From the NCBI GenBank assembly GCA_013396635.1, contig WBMW01003931.1, forward strand, positions 239,651-303,650: a DNA stretch of 64,000 nucleotides, given 5' to 3'. A model generated the notes under the pieces. It had not been told where the DNA came from. It made no database searches and saw nothing but the letters and a program-made list of their open reading frames with translations. Of the stretch, positions 1-12,702 are shown one piece after another. The stretch is from Penelope pileata (taxonomy: Eukaryota; Chordata; Aves; Galliformes; Cracidae). The position numbers and the translations under genes were made by a program. Numbering within the stretch: position 1 is the stretch's first letter; each line of letters starts with the position of its first letter.

Positions 1-3000
1 GAAAAAATCAGAACGCACTTGCTATTCAGTGGGAGGATTTTAACAGCGCAGATGATTTTCTTTGCATAACAGCCAGGAGGCCAAAGAACAGCAAAAGTTC
101 ATCAAAAATCTGAGCTGCTCTAAGTCTGGGATTGCTTGATTCTTTTGTTATGATAACAACAAGAGCTGAATCAATAAATCTAATTTAGATTTTAATTAAA
201 AATCATCATTATGACAGATTAGTTTCTAAGTTTTGTATTTCTCTTTAAAAAGATCTTTGTAAAGCAGTTGCCCAGTCCTTCTAAATAATAGCATAAACAA
301 TGTTTTGGTTGTATAAACTCTTTCTCATAGTGAAAATGAAAGAGTGTAAGGTCGATACTGACCGAATGAACCCAGGTATTCCTCCTCCTCCCAGAACAGA
401 CACATCAGCTCTGGGTCACGTACAGTGTGAGGGTCCTTCAGGAAGGACCTCAGCCGCGAGCTCCTTCAGCTCATGCAATGAAGACTGTTAAACCATGCTT
501 CAAAGTCTTTGAGCAGAATTTCTCCACCTGCCAAGGACTGCACTGCCAAGAGGTCAAAAACATGGGGTTAGAGGCAGGTGCACGCCTCTAGAGAAGGAGG
601 CAGAGAGGAGAAGAGGAGCTGCTGGCTGAAGTAAGCATAGGTCCAGGGAATGGGCAGAGGGTTAGTTGCTTGCTTACTTGTTTATTTTGAGAACCAGAAA
701 GCAGCTGTGCTGTTATTAGCCAGTGCTACAGAGCTGGACCAATCCAACTCTCACACATCACCATTTCCATCTGCTTTTTGTAGGCTGACATGTGATAACA
801 GCTGGCTTTCTCAAACAGCAGGTACGACAGTTCCAGTGACACCGTCAAGATTTAGAGCTTTCTTCTGAAAACCACTGAGCACTTCCAAATCTATACAAGT
901 CCTCTTGGGACTCTTTCTGGTAAAATATAAATTGAAATTACCATCTCTGAAACCGAGATATTTTTAGAAAACTGATTTCTTCAAGTTGTCTCCGCTAAAA
1001 GCAAGTACCACCTACCCACGTTTCACTTGTTTTCCAGCCCACTTGAAAGGATGCACTGTTATAAAACCACCCGGTCAATTCCACTGGCAAATTTTGTCGC
1101 TTACCAAAAATCCAAGTGATTTTGGATAGAGCATTGTTTGTTTTTTCGTTTTTCTAATGATGCGTTTCCAAACATCACAACTCACCAGCATCTGCCTGGC
1201 AGAAGCAAGTGTTTTACCCCAAACTCTCTTTCATCTCCTCCTCCTATTTCACGACAGCTAAACCAGGCTTCAGCAACACCATTAACCGCAGACCTAGGAC
1301 CAGCCACAAAATACTTCGTGAGTGATTCACAGATTTTGTTGTCAAAAAGCTAGTGATCTTTCTTATTTCCTAAATTTTATAGCATGCCAAGCTGTATGTT
1401 CACACTGTTTTGCCTGTAATCCTAGGTTCACCAACATTTCCACAGTAAAATGTGACATTTTTATAAAAAGCTCTAAGTCACTAAACTTTAGCACAGAGCA
1501 AATATTGGATGTTCTGTTCTTTTTCTAAGTAGCATTCTAAGGAGAGAAACAAATATCATCCGGACAAGCAGACTCAAATTATGTGTTTAAGAAGTCTGCA
1601 CAGCAAAAGGTGAAAAAGTTTGCATGTATTTTCATTAAATTCTTATCTCACAGTCACGACAGCATAAGTGTGTAGCAGGTATAAGCCATTACAGAGAATG
1701 CTGTTTTCACAGAACTCATCATTCTTACTCAAGGTCTGTTGTTTTTTTTCCCAGCCATTCCTTGGCATAATGATGATGTGGGATTCCAGCAATGCCCAAA
1801 TATGTCTTGCTCTATTCTCAGTCCCAGTTACTATCATGTGCTAACTACTTGCTCCTCAAGGGTGTCACTTAGGCTATGCATTATTTAGCATAGGGCCGAT
1901 GTAGCAATCAGCTATAGTTTTCCACCAAGGATTAACCCTCTGCGTATATGTCTTATAGGACATCATCTTGGAGAGCTCTCACATAAACAATGCTTTCCCC
2001 CCTTTCTGAGACCAAACACATGAGGATCTACATTCTCAGCAGTTCAGCAGGCAGCGTGCAGAGCATCCAGCTCTGCCCAGTGCCACCCCCAGGCATTGCC
2101 TCCAGATGCTTGCTGCAGGTGTGTCTGAGCTGTTGCATCTTGCGGCATTAGCCTGAACATTTTGGAGAATAAGCGGATCCTGTCAGATTACATGTAAAAG
2201 TTAGAGTTTTCAAAAAATCGTGGGGGTTTATCAAACTCGGAATTTTAGTATTAGAAGTATTAGAAGATGCATTTTTCTTTTCTTTTCTGCAATTGACGTC
2301 CATCCAATTTCCATCTTCTACCTCCCCAGCAAGGGGTAGAGAGAGAGGAACCAGAAGCTGAGGAGCTGATGTCATCTAACTTTCGGGTCTTTGCAGAAAA
2401 CTGAAGAACAAGAGGTAGTCTTCCTCTTTCTTCCCCAAGATGAGTAATGCAACAGCTCAGGCAGTGGCTTCTTCACTCTTTTGTTATCTAAATCTGGCTT
2501 TTGTACAGAGCCCTTCAAGAGGTGAGGGAAAAGATAGGGGACTCGGGTTCCCTGGAGGAAGAGGGACTCCCTTTATCTTCTCCCAGCCTGAGGTCATGCT
2601 GCAGGAAGCCAGCTGTGGCACAGCATTGTGGCATGCTGGCACAGAGCTGAACGACCACATCTGCTCTTCTTCTGTTGCTTTTACAAGATGCTTTTCCCCA
2701 GCTGCTGTGAATCTACTCACCAGAGAGACCATAAAACAGACTGAGCCCAAAGTGCTTTCAAATATCAAGGTAACCAAAGTGGAATACTTATGTGAATTGT
2801 TTATTTACTGGGGTTCTCTGGTATAAGAATTAAAGCTGTTGCTTCAGACTATGGTAAAGAAATAGGAAGCTCAGAAGAATTCATGCAAAGGCTGTGATTC
2901 TTGCTGGCTCTGTTACGAAAGCAATCTATCCAGGCAGCTGGCAAGATTGGAAACCACAAGCAGCATTTTCAGCCTTAATGCACTCCCAGGGGTCTTCCCC

Positions 3001-3929
3001 ACACCCCCTGCCAGGTAGGATCCTCTGCTCTCCCCTCAGCCCAGGGTGGCTGTGCTACAAAAAACACAAAACACCATGCCAGGATGGAGCCAGCAGCAGG
3101 CAGCTCAGTTGGAGCCCCGTGCCTTCACTGCCCGCTCCCTCCTGCTTCATCAGGAAATCGTGAAGCAGGCTGCTCGCACACCATGCCAGAGGAGACAGTC
3201 CCATATGCAGGCCAGAATTCAGGAGGAAGCCCACAGATCAATGGCAATGCGTTCTTAGGAGGTCAGGACAGGTCTTCTCTTTCATCAGCACTTCACATTT
3301 TGCAAGCGGAGTCACTGAAGATACAGCCATGCACTGCAGCTTCTTTTAAACGAGATTCTCTTATATCCTCCCGCGGCAGATGTCTGGTAGGAGAACTGAA
3401 ACGTGGTGCTGAGTTGGTGTCTGAAACACCACTCAGTCTGTGAATGTATCCCAGAGCAGGGTATGAAATCCCTGTATTTCTTGTTCCATCTCCATCGAGT
3501 GAGATCTCCTCTTTCCAAGGACCCCGAGAGCCAACTCTGCCACTCACTTCTTCCTCTGGTCAGATGCTGCATTGTTTGATATACTCGATTTCACAGATTT
3601 GGTCGGCAGAAAAATGCAATCATCGTCCATTTGAAAAGGCACAGCTGAAAAAATGATTGAAATTCATACACATCAGGCAGCTTGATTTGCCGGGCATGGC
3701 CTGAATATAAGGCTAAATGAAGGTTAAATATTGGCTGACTAGTAATTGTACTGTTACAATTTGAGAAGATGTTTATTGAAAATGTACATGGGTACTGTAG
3801 CTAAAAGTGGCAGCACATTTGGAGATTGAATCAGAGAAGGTTTTCTGCCTTCTGCATGTACCATTTCTCAGACTAAGCTACATGCAGCCAGAAAGCAAGA
3901 AGTTAGAAACAAAATAGTGAAGTAAATGT

Positions 3930-3984
3930 GTACTCAATCATCTTTGTGGGTCCCTTCCAAACCAGGATATTCTGTGATTTTATA
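3930..3984 (+). repeat. CR1 LINE 3'-end fragment
   Basis: The segment reads like the extreme 3' end of a chicken-repeat-1 (CR1) LINE in sense orientation. It has the phrase TTTGTGGGTCCCTTCC, then AGGATATTCTGTGATTTT, matching the typical CR1 tail of ATTCTATGATTCT-type octamers. No upstream CR1 body is recognisable, so the copy is heavily 5'-truncated or eroded. 5' truncation is the normal result of CR1 target-primed reverse transcription. This is direct recognition of the tail only. Confidence 0.75.
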
Positions 3985-4674
3985 ATTCTTGATAGAAGAA
4001 ATATTAACTGAATAAGTTAAATACATCTAATGGAGCATTTTTCCATTGGAAAAATGTCATTTCACTGACATCAAAATCTCCCACTGGGGAAAAAAATGTG
4101 CATTTCTTTGGATTTTGATGAAGACTAAAATATGGTCACCTTATTCTAATTCAAATTATACAAACACGTCAAATCTGGAAAAGTCAAAAGGAAAGCAGGA
4201 TGCTTTGACTGATCCAAGACGGACTTGGTATAGAATTTAATCCAAAGTCAATTTGATTTTTTATACTTTTATTTTCGTTTAGTTTAGGGGGGGAAAAAAA
4301 GAGGGGGCTTTGGAATATCAGGAAGTCCCACTGAATTCAAATTATGGCACCTCACCACCTTAATCCCCTGCACATATTCACCTCTTGTGAAAACGTGCCC
4401 TACTAATATGTGCTTTCTCCAGCTGGGGGTTATGACTTTACTGTCATCGTCACTGGTCAGGTCAGCCTGCCACGCACCGGGGCAACTTGCATTTTCTGGT
4501 ATGGAACTTGTCCCTGGTCCCATCACCAGCTGTCAGACTTGGCTGCTACCAAAAAGACCTCTGATCATCGTTCACAGGTAGACAAAGCTATAAAATTTCA
4601 AATGCAGCAATCAGATTCTTGGCGTGATTGAATAAGAAATAGGAAAATAAAACTACCAAATAAATAATTTACAG

Positions 4675-4740
4675 AAGAAAAAAAAAAAAGAAAGTAAAGT
4701 TTTGATGTTAAAAAAAAAAAAGAAAAAGAGAAAAAAAAAT
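4675..4740. repeat. A-rich low-complexity tract
   Basis: Several adenine runs are separated by single G residues or short GAAAG-type interruptions. This is simple sequence with no recognisable element attached. Confidence 0.8.
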
Positions 4741-5479
4741 CAATGAATTCCTTATGTTCCTATAGGAATGCCTTCTCCCTTTCTCTCCCACTCACACACA
4801 CGCTCCTCCGTCTGTTCCCTGCACCAGAGGCAGCAGTGGCCACGCAGCGGTGTATCTGGGAGGTGAAGACATGCACACCTTTCCTAACCCACAACACAAG
4901 GATGTCATGCACAAATTGCCAGGCTTGCTGAAGCAAAGACACATTGAAAGACCTGCAGGAACCTGTCCAGTTTTTGCTGCTTTCAAAAGCATTAGGCATT
5001 GCTCAGGAATAGATAAGCATCCAATTTCCAGGTGTGTTCTGAATCAAGTTAGCAGACCCCCTGGGAATTTCTCATTGCTAGCTCTGAATGAAAGGCTTTA
5101 TATTTATATCTATATATTTTAACTCAAAAGTTCTTAAAAAATCAATTTCTTGTCAGATGCACATAAATACAAAAAAAGAGAGGGAAAATATCTTACCAGA
5201 GCATACTATTTGGAACATTTTCCAGCAATGACAAGTGAAGGTTTGGGCTTTACAAGAAGTAGTGAATTCAGGGCATAGGATGGACTTTTTTCTCTTTTCA
5301 GATTGATAAGAGAGAACAAATTGACTAATATAAAATGTTTCTGGCAATAACTTGGTGGCAGTAAGGAAAATTTATTTTAAACCTCTGTCCTTTGTTCAGG
5401 CAATCATTTTCACACCAGGGAGAATTGTTTAGCACAAATTAGACAGGGAAAGTCTAGATGAGAAAGATAATGTATCACA

Positions 5480-5655
5480 AACACATCTACTGCATTTAAA
5501 TCTCCTCAGCACATCCCTTGTGGCACACAAATAAAACAGACCCAGCAAAGCTAAGTAATTTGCCAAAGCCCACACAATATGTCTGTGGGAGAATGAAGAC
5601 ATAAATCTGGAGTTCTTGACTCCTAGACTTCTGTCTGTTTTTAATAGCACATCTT
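5480..5655 (-). repeat. MIR-like ancient SINE relic
   Basis: On the + strand the order of blocks follows the reverse complement of a MIR/CORE-type SINE. It begins with AAGTAATTTGCC, then a CACACA block, then GTGG.AGA, then an ATCTGG-like box, then GACTCC and a terminal TTAA near 5,641. Agreement to my remembered consensus is roughly 60 percent by eye, typical of very old copies. The tRNA-derived 5' end is degraded. Family assignment is uncertain and other amniote CORE-SINEs are possible. Confidence 0.45.
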
Positions 5656-6338
5656 GCTTTCTCATTCTTCTTAATGTCTAAAAATAACAGACTGACAAAT
5701 CAAATCTTGTACAAAATACATTTGAGACCAAAAAGGTCATTCAGGCAGAGACCATCTCTCTTCTTTGTAGCACACTGCTGGTAGTTAATGAACACAGGAG
5801 CAATGCTCAAAGCAAACACAGGAAGTCACCACAGCTTTTGCACGTGCCGTACCAGAGTTTGAGAGATTAGATGCACATTCATCTATTTACCTCAGTATTA
5901 GGGCCATCATCACAGTGCTTCAGTAAAATTCCCCCATCTGCTCGCCTGTGCCCGAGGTAAGGCGCAAAGGTCGGCTCTGATGCTATGGGTCAGACCCCCC
6001 TTTTCTTCATAACTCCTACAGCAATAGTTTCATCATGAGCACTGATACAGAGCCTGTAGGAATTAATCTCAAGGAGTAGAGAATTTCATAACTGTTTGGT
6101 TTGGGTTTTAAAAGGTTCTCGTTGTACAAATGAACCTTTAGACAAAGTAGATTGAAATCTCTACAGTGATACCTCAGAAGAGAATGTTATGACTAAAGAA
6201 AGGGTAAAAGCAGTTTAACAGGAATATCCCACATGCACCTGGAAGTCTCATCTCCCATCTGAGACCCCATAAGAAATTTGTTACTCACATAAAGGAGCAA
6301 AACTCTCCTCACCCCAGAAATGGAGACACCACGGTTTC

Positions 6339-6382
6339 CTGTGGATGCTCCACTTCTCCACTGTGGATGCTCCACTTCTCCA
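6339..6382. repeat. 22-bp tandem duplication (2 copies)
   Basis: Two perfect adjacent copies of a 22-bp unit starting CTGTGGATGCTCC lie in the KCNJ6 intron. Perfect identity suggests a recent local duplication, presumably by replication slippage. No function is implied. Confidence 0.9.
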
Positions 6383-7529
6383 CTGCTGAGATCTCACTCC
6401 ATGCTGAACTGTGAAGCAAACTTCCCATGGAAGGACTGAAGCTGCTTCAACTTTGTGCAGCAGAAATTCTATCTCAGAGGAAATCGCCATTAAATGGAAC
6501 CTCGCAATCTGTTTGACATTGTGGCCATCAATCAAGAAGATGCAGTCAAAAATTGGCTGCAATACTTGTCCCTCTCATTTCATTTAATCACATACCTTAC
6601 AAGTCAATTTTTATCACAGGAGCAGAATATGAATATAAAAAGTTAAACAAAAGCTGAGTGAGGCTGTCCCTACGGGTAACCTGCAGTAGGCTGACCTGCA
6701 GCTGAATACCACAGTTTTTCAGCCCAAACACATACCTGGCCCTATGGTTCTTTTTCTCCTAACGTTTTTACTGTGTTTTATTTTTGATGACTCCCATCGT
6801 AAAGTGAAATAGTACATGGTAAGAGTACATGACACAACATATTATTGTGTAAGCGATCACGAAATCTTAAGTGTGCTGTGAGGAAATGCATGAAGTCACT
6901 CTGGGTTACTGCGCCAAACCCTTATACCACTGTGAGACAGTGGTAAGCATAAGCCTAAATAGCAGTAGACAGCACCAGCCATCTGTAACCTCAAAATAAC
7001 TGCACAGGGCCACTTTACAAGAGTAGTTAATGTGGAGGTGTCATCAACTTTGTTATTAACTCTCATCAGTCAAAAGTGGGGTTGTAACCTTAACCTCACA
7101 TCAGTAACAGCCTGAGGAAATTATTTTGTCATTTTCATATACCAAACTGTGCAAACATTTAGCTTGATAAGACCTCACATTCTAGCTGCAAGAAAAATTA
7201 CTGATGTTATGCACAGAAATTGTGCCTATGCCAGCGGTCAGCCAGAGGGAGCCACCTCAGCCCTCCTAGGCTCTCTGGAGAGGAACATCCCACACGTATC
7301 TGGAGCCTGATCAGGTCCCAATTTCTTGTAGAAACAGACTGGACATAATGTCATGGATGTGACCAAGCTCTTTCCAGCCTAATCCATGGATACACACCCA
7401 GCATCCTCACCCTGATACAGGCACCTTGTGGCAGTAGTTTTGTGTCAGCTTCAGGGTGGACAGAAAGATGCTTAGCAGGCTGGCTTCTGCTCACAAGACA
7501 CTCTTCACTCTGCACTGCTGCTCAAGGTT

Positions 7530-7575
7530 TCTTGTTCAGCTCCTCACCTGTTCAACAGGAATAATAAGCGTTTAG
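7530..7575 (+). repeat. possible short MIR-like fragment
   Basis: A short segment with TCAGCTCCTCACCTGT followed by GGAATAATAA resembles the central part of MIR in sense orientation (the TCAGTTTCCTCATCTGTAAAAT region). Flanking sequence does not extend the match, so it may be coincidence. Confidence 0.25.
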
Positions 7576-7975
7576 AGAATAAATAAAATTTTAGGTGAAT
7601 GGGTTTTGTGGTAGTGGGACTATCCGAAATAGTAGCTACTGGCTAATTTCAGATACATGGAACTAATCCCAGCACTGACAGCAGGACCTTTTTGTTCCTG
7701 TTTGAAAGCAAAACTGTGAAAATGCTGCAATGTTAGCTTGGATGCTTTAAAAAAAATTCTCCTTCACCAAAACCCATAATTTATTTTGCCTTCTCTGATG
7801 TAAAAAGGACCAAAACTCAGCTTCTGGCTCTCTCTGCATAGTTCTGACCCAGAAAATGAGACAAGGGAGCAGTAGGAATGGTATCCGCACAACAGTGCAA
7901 TTCTTTCAGGAGAAAGTGGCAATTTTTATGACTCTGGCTACAGCCCACAAAGTCCTAACTGCACATTAAGCATAA

Positions 7976-7997
7976 TTTAATAATAATAATAATAAAG
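7976..7997. repeat. (TAA)n microsatellite
   Basis: Six consecutive TAA-type trinucleotides form a short microsatellite in the KCNJ6 intron. Confidence 0.8.
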
Positions 7998-10900
7998 TAA
8001 TATGGTTATTAATTTTACTTCAGAGGTAATTTTCCCAGCAATCAATTTCTTAGGCAACATTCAGTTATGATGCTGCAGCCTGTGCAAATATAAAACAAAC
8101 AGACCAAAACACTGCTATTAAGTTAAGATCTAGGAGAGAGCTACAACACATACAAGGGCTGATTAGCACTCATTAAAAATGCTCTGAGTTTAGAGGAGTG
8201 AGGCAGCAGCCAAGGGGAACCATCAGAAGCCTCATCAGCTCACAGTGCGTTGCAAGTCCCGTGCGCAGCTAGATGAACAGGTGCAAGATAAAGCTCACAG
8301 TGGTGCAACCTAATCCTGCTTCTGCCTTTCTAACGTGCCAGGGAGCAGAAACAGATGGAGCAGGAGGCTGTGGAACTGCCTCACAAGGATTTACAGGGGC
8401 TGGCAGCTGCCCCACACAGCAGGGATTGTACTTCAGTCACCACCAGCCACCCTGGCTTCACTTGACACCCCTCAGCCTCCAGCCCTCAGCCCTTCGCAGG
8501 GCCTGAGCACCCAGTCTCAAGGTCTTCACTGGACTGTGACGCTCCTGCTTAAACAGACCATTCCTTCCAGTTACAGTTTTAATTAATCTAAAATGAATTA
8601 TTTGGGTCTCCTAATTTCCCTGCTTGTTTTGAAGTTCAATTAATGCTGAGCTAAGAAGCTCCAAAGGCTCCCCATCCAGCTTCCATCTGCCCTGAAGGGA
8701 TCCAGTTAAAGTGAAACACTAGTCAAAACGTCAAACTGCAGTTATTTTTAAAGCCATTGTACAACAGATCTCTGGCTACATATAAACCACATGATTACTG
8801 AATAAATCACACCGTACTTGTAAACCTAAAGTCTAAAATGCCCTCGCTCAAGATGCAGCCACATCCATTAACTTCAGAATTTACAGCAAGTAATAAAAGT
8901 CACATTTCTTCTTATAGGACAATTAAAACCGTGGCACGTGATAAAAATGTGTGAATTAGACAATGAAATACAATAAAGGTGTAAATGTGGAAAAGATAGG
9001 AAGAAGTTCAAGGATCCCTGGGCCAGCACATACACAAGCTGGTAAATCCATGTAATGTAGACTTGCAGAAATCTCTCTGTTCTTTCTCCAGACGCATGTT
9101 GGTTCACTGGCAATCTCTAGAGGGTCTCTGCAACTGTGGGACATTTTATTCTGGAATTCTCATGGTCCACCCATGGACCTTTTTCTGTATTAACAATCTA
9201 AGCACTTAAAGCCTTCCTCATGCGCACAGCCCTAACTAGATATAGTCTTCTTGTGGATTTGAACTTACTTGCTTCAAAAATTCCAACCCTTTCATTCTAG
9301 CTCTGAAATTATTTTGTCTAGCTATAGAAAATGAACAGGTATTAAATCATTGTGGAAAGGGAGACTAAATTAAAAGCAGAGATGGGTCAAAATTTCAGAT
9401 TATACTAGATTTTAATGAGCTGTAACTCAGCATAATTCGATTAATCTTCTGTAGAAAATTGCTCCCTTCTTTTCCAACGGTCAAATGAATTTTTACTAAC
9501 TGAACATCAGGAACAGTGAGTATTTGGTTAGAACGCAGGAAGGTAATACTGTTTCAAAGGCAGTTCAGTATTTTGTAATTTAATCTTACTGTCTTTTTAA
9601 TGAAAACTCCAGATTTTCCACTCATTTCAAAGTTAAATTTCTCCAGCAAAGGGATTAGAGACACATGAGTGTCAGGAATGACACACTCCTTTAGGACAAT
9701 CCATCCTGGAGTAATTGGTCTCATCATGCCAGAGGATCTGGTAGGAAGCCAGACCAGAAGGGTATCTGAGATAGCAGGGAAGACATTGCCACCACCACTG
9801 GCTGCTCCTGGCCCTCTCTGCCTCCAGTCTGGTGATGCCACCATCTCTGCTGCAGAAAGGTCCTATCAAATACCGCACCCATTCCTCTGGCTACTCCAGA
9901 ACTCTGCAAAGGAAATTATCCTATGGGAAGGTGCTGCACATCTAGTGCATTTGTCTCTTACATAGTGCTCTGTGAAGTGTCAAGTTTCTCTGTCATTTTG
10001 TGTGGAAGATCTCCTTTAGACTAAAAATCGCACTGGAGATCTCACAAGAAATGATTTTGTCATATGATATCCAGTGTCCTTCATTCCTTCACACCTGTGA
10101 AATGAACAGTAAGACAGTAAGAGCTTTATGTTTCTGTTTGTGGGTTACTTGAGAAGTGAAATGCAAACATGACCTGTGCTGCAAAACAAAGGCCTGAGTA
10201 AGCCCGGCCAGGGAAAAGGAAAGAGAAGTTAAGATTGGTAAGCGTAACAGAAGTACATTCGCTTTCCTACCTGGTTCTAGGAGATAGAAAAAGTGCGGCA
10301 GTTTTCATGCAAAAGCTTCCCCTGATGGTCACCACTCCTCCATGTCTGAGGTGTGGCAGTAAGTGGACAGAAATGCTGGAGAAGGTCTGAAGTACCTCAG
10401 CATGGTAACAGCTGGGAGGTGACTTTCTAAATATAACATTATTAATGGAAAAAGTGGAGTACCAAGAACAGCAGCTTTCACCTGTCAGAAGCAAGTTATC
10501 TGAGTTTGAAGAGAAGGGTCAAGACAATGAAGGCAGAATTATCAAGAACAATTAGAACAATCCTAGAAAAGATTAGAAACATCAAACTACTCATGTTTGC
10601 TCTTCCTGAAACTCTCCATGTCGCTTCATAGGGTAGAGAAACAATGTGCATTTCTATGGAATGTTGTTTGTGCCCCCAAAATGAAAGATTTGTTTATTGT
10701 TTACCTTCTGAATATCTGATGTGTGGCAGACTTATCCAGAGGTTATACATCAGTACTTATTATGTATTTGACATACACTATTTAGCTGAGGTTTGCTTAG
10801 TAACATATAGTCAACAATGTACAAATAATTAAAGGAAAGCCATCACATCCTCTCCATGTAAACACATTTTTTTGGGAATACGCATTTGCTTCATAAATTC

Positions 10901-11827
10901 CTTTCTCCTGACATTTTTCCTGGTCTGTTGAGTTTCCCCTTTCACTATTAAGCAACATTATTTTATTGTTGTACTTCCCTGAGTCGTCTCTCTGGGACAG
11001 GTTGTCCAAGGCACAGCTTGTCACCATGTCACAAGTCACCATGTCCAGAAATTTTTTCAGCCAGAGGACACCCTGAACTATCCTTTGAACTTGGAACAGC
11101 TGCCTATCTCCATGTCTCTTAATATGATACAGTACCTTACAGATTTGTTGGACTACAGCAGCTGTGAGAGAGAGGTTCAGCAGAGCTGTAACGTGAAGGT
11201 AACAAAGAAGTTAGCCCCAGTCATCTAAATTCAACAGCACACACTATTGCAATGTCCCCCAGGATCTTTGCTGATGTTTGTACACTGACCTGGTACCAGC
11301 CCAAACCTCAAAGCAGTGTAACTAAAAGGTGGCTCTGAGCCTTGGGGAAGCCAACTCAGCCTGTGGATCACAGACTCAGGATTGTCTCCAACAGAGAAAC
11401 ACTTTTACAGAAGTTCCTCATTTAGTCTGGGCAATGCTGAACATGGTAGCATGGGTCTGTTACACAAATCTGCAAGGGAACAAAAGGATGACAAAAGAAA
11501 GTCACACACCTCAACAAGCAATTTGAGACACAGCAGCAGTCAAGTTACTCACTGATTAAATACAGCAAGAAGAACGGCATTTAACAAAGAAATAATAAGA
11601 CTTTGGTCACAGATTCACTGCATGTTATTATATATACACATAGAAGGAAAAGGTATCAAACAGGCTACAGACCATAAAATTACTTTCTAAGCTCTTATGA
11701 CATCAACCCTGTAATTTTTCTGGCATGTGTCTCTTTACATGCACTTCTCTGCCTATTTGAAAAAATAATTAAGGATTTGGGAAAGCAGTGGGTCCTTATT
11801 ACAGCACTTCTTCCTTTTCTGTTACAG

Positions 11828-12153
11828 GAATGACATGCCAAGCTCGAAGTTCATACGTCACGAGCGAGATCCTGTGGGGTTACCGTTTCACCCCTGTCCT
11901 CACTCTGGAGGATGGATTTTATGAAGTTGACTACAATAGTTTTCATGAAACATATGAGACCAACACCCCAGTTTACAGTGCCAAAGAGCTGGCAGAGATG
12001 GCCAGCCGAGCAGAACTGCCCCTGACTTGGTCTGTTTCCAGCAAGCTGGACCAGCATGCTGAGCTGGAAACTGAAGAGGAAGAGAAGAATCAAGAAGACC
12101 AAAATGAAAGAAATGGTGATGTGGCAAACCTAGAGAATGAGTCCAAACTGTAG
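11828..12153 (+). CDS. KCNJ6: KCNJ6 (GIRK2) last coding exon
   Basis: This is the terminal coding exon of the G-protein-gated inward-rectifier K+ channel subunit Kir3.2/GIRK2, a plasma-membrane channel in neurons and endocrine cells that is opened by G-beta-gamma and PIP2. The exon starts after the AG at 11,826-11,827. Its first two bases finish a split glycine codon, and 107 full codons follow from MTCQARSSY to a TAG stop. It encodes the last strands of the cytoplasmic Kir domain, including SEILWGYRFTPVLTLEDGFY, and then the acidic tail ELETEEEEK and the GDVANLENES terminus. F, L and Y of the cytoplasmic alcohol pocket (mouse F338, L342, Y349 as I remember the numbering) are present. The transmembrane segments, pore and earlier exons lie upstream of the window. 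The ATG at 11,788 in the same frame is intronic, not a start. The final residues are S-K-L, where I recall mammals having S-K-V. Confidence 0.97.
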
Positions 12154-12696
12154 AACCATGAGAGGTGTAAGGGCCACGTGACCTTCTTTATCTTCTCCCT
12201 TTATGTTCCTTTTTTATTTCTTCCACACATTTTTATTTTTCTCCCTTGTCATTCTTAATTCTGGGAAAATAAGTACTTCAGATGTGAAATATCTACCTGC
12301 CCAGTTTAAGCTCAAGAGTTTCACAGACTGAGCAAAGCCGTAGGTTAAAGCTGCAATACCCATTACTTTTAGTGGCATTTCCATCCCCACCCTGGTAATG
12401 ACTGCTGGCTTCCGCTGCACCTCTCCAAGTTCAGACCTCCAGTTTTACTCAAACCAACAACAAATCCACTGGAATATAAACAAGGTAATTAAAAAGGAAA
12501 GACTAATTGATGTCCATCAAAGCGATGGGCCTTGGCTCCAGTTTTTTTACGTATTTCAGGACAGCTTTGCAAACTGGATGACAAGCCTCTGTAAAATGGG
12601 CCTTGCAGCTTTAAGAGGATGGTGAGCAGAGGGATCTGCAACCCAACGAGATACTGTACATATGCCTTATGTAATTACTTTCTCTTTACATTTAGT

Positions 12697-12702
12697 AATA
12701 AA
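12697..12702 (+). promoter_or_regulatory. KCNJ6: candidate KCNJ6 proximal poly(A) signal
   Basis: This is the first AATAAA hexamer downstream of the KCNJ6 stop, 544 bases after it. No striking GU-rich element follows, so use is uncertain. Confidence 0.3.

Larger units (their letters stand above)
1..11827 (+). other. KCNJ6: KCNJ6 last intron (3' part)
   Basis: This stretch is assigned as intron because a good 3' splice site, a pyrimidine-rich tract ending in TTACAG at 11,822-11,827, directly precedes a recognisable KCNJ6 coding exon, and no other KCNJ6 coding sequence is visible upstream. The open frames inside are short and resemble nothing I know. The contents I can support are a CR1 3'-end fragment near 3.93 kb, a MIR-like relic near 5.5 kb, a 22-bp tandem duplication at 6,339-6,382, a short (TAA)n run near 7,980 and A-rich simple sequence at 4,675-4,740. 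The rest is unremarkable AT-rich sequence. Regulatory elements may be present but I cannot identify any with confidence. Confidence 0.85.

Noticed and set aside
11788..11827. In-frame ATG extending the KCNJ6 exon 13 codons upstream
   Set aside because: A clear AG acceptor after a pyrimidine tract lies at 11,826-11,827, and the residues before it do not resemble the KCNJ6 sequence that precedes MTCQARSSY.
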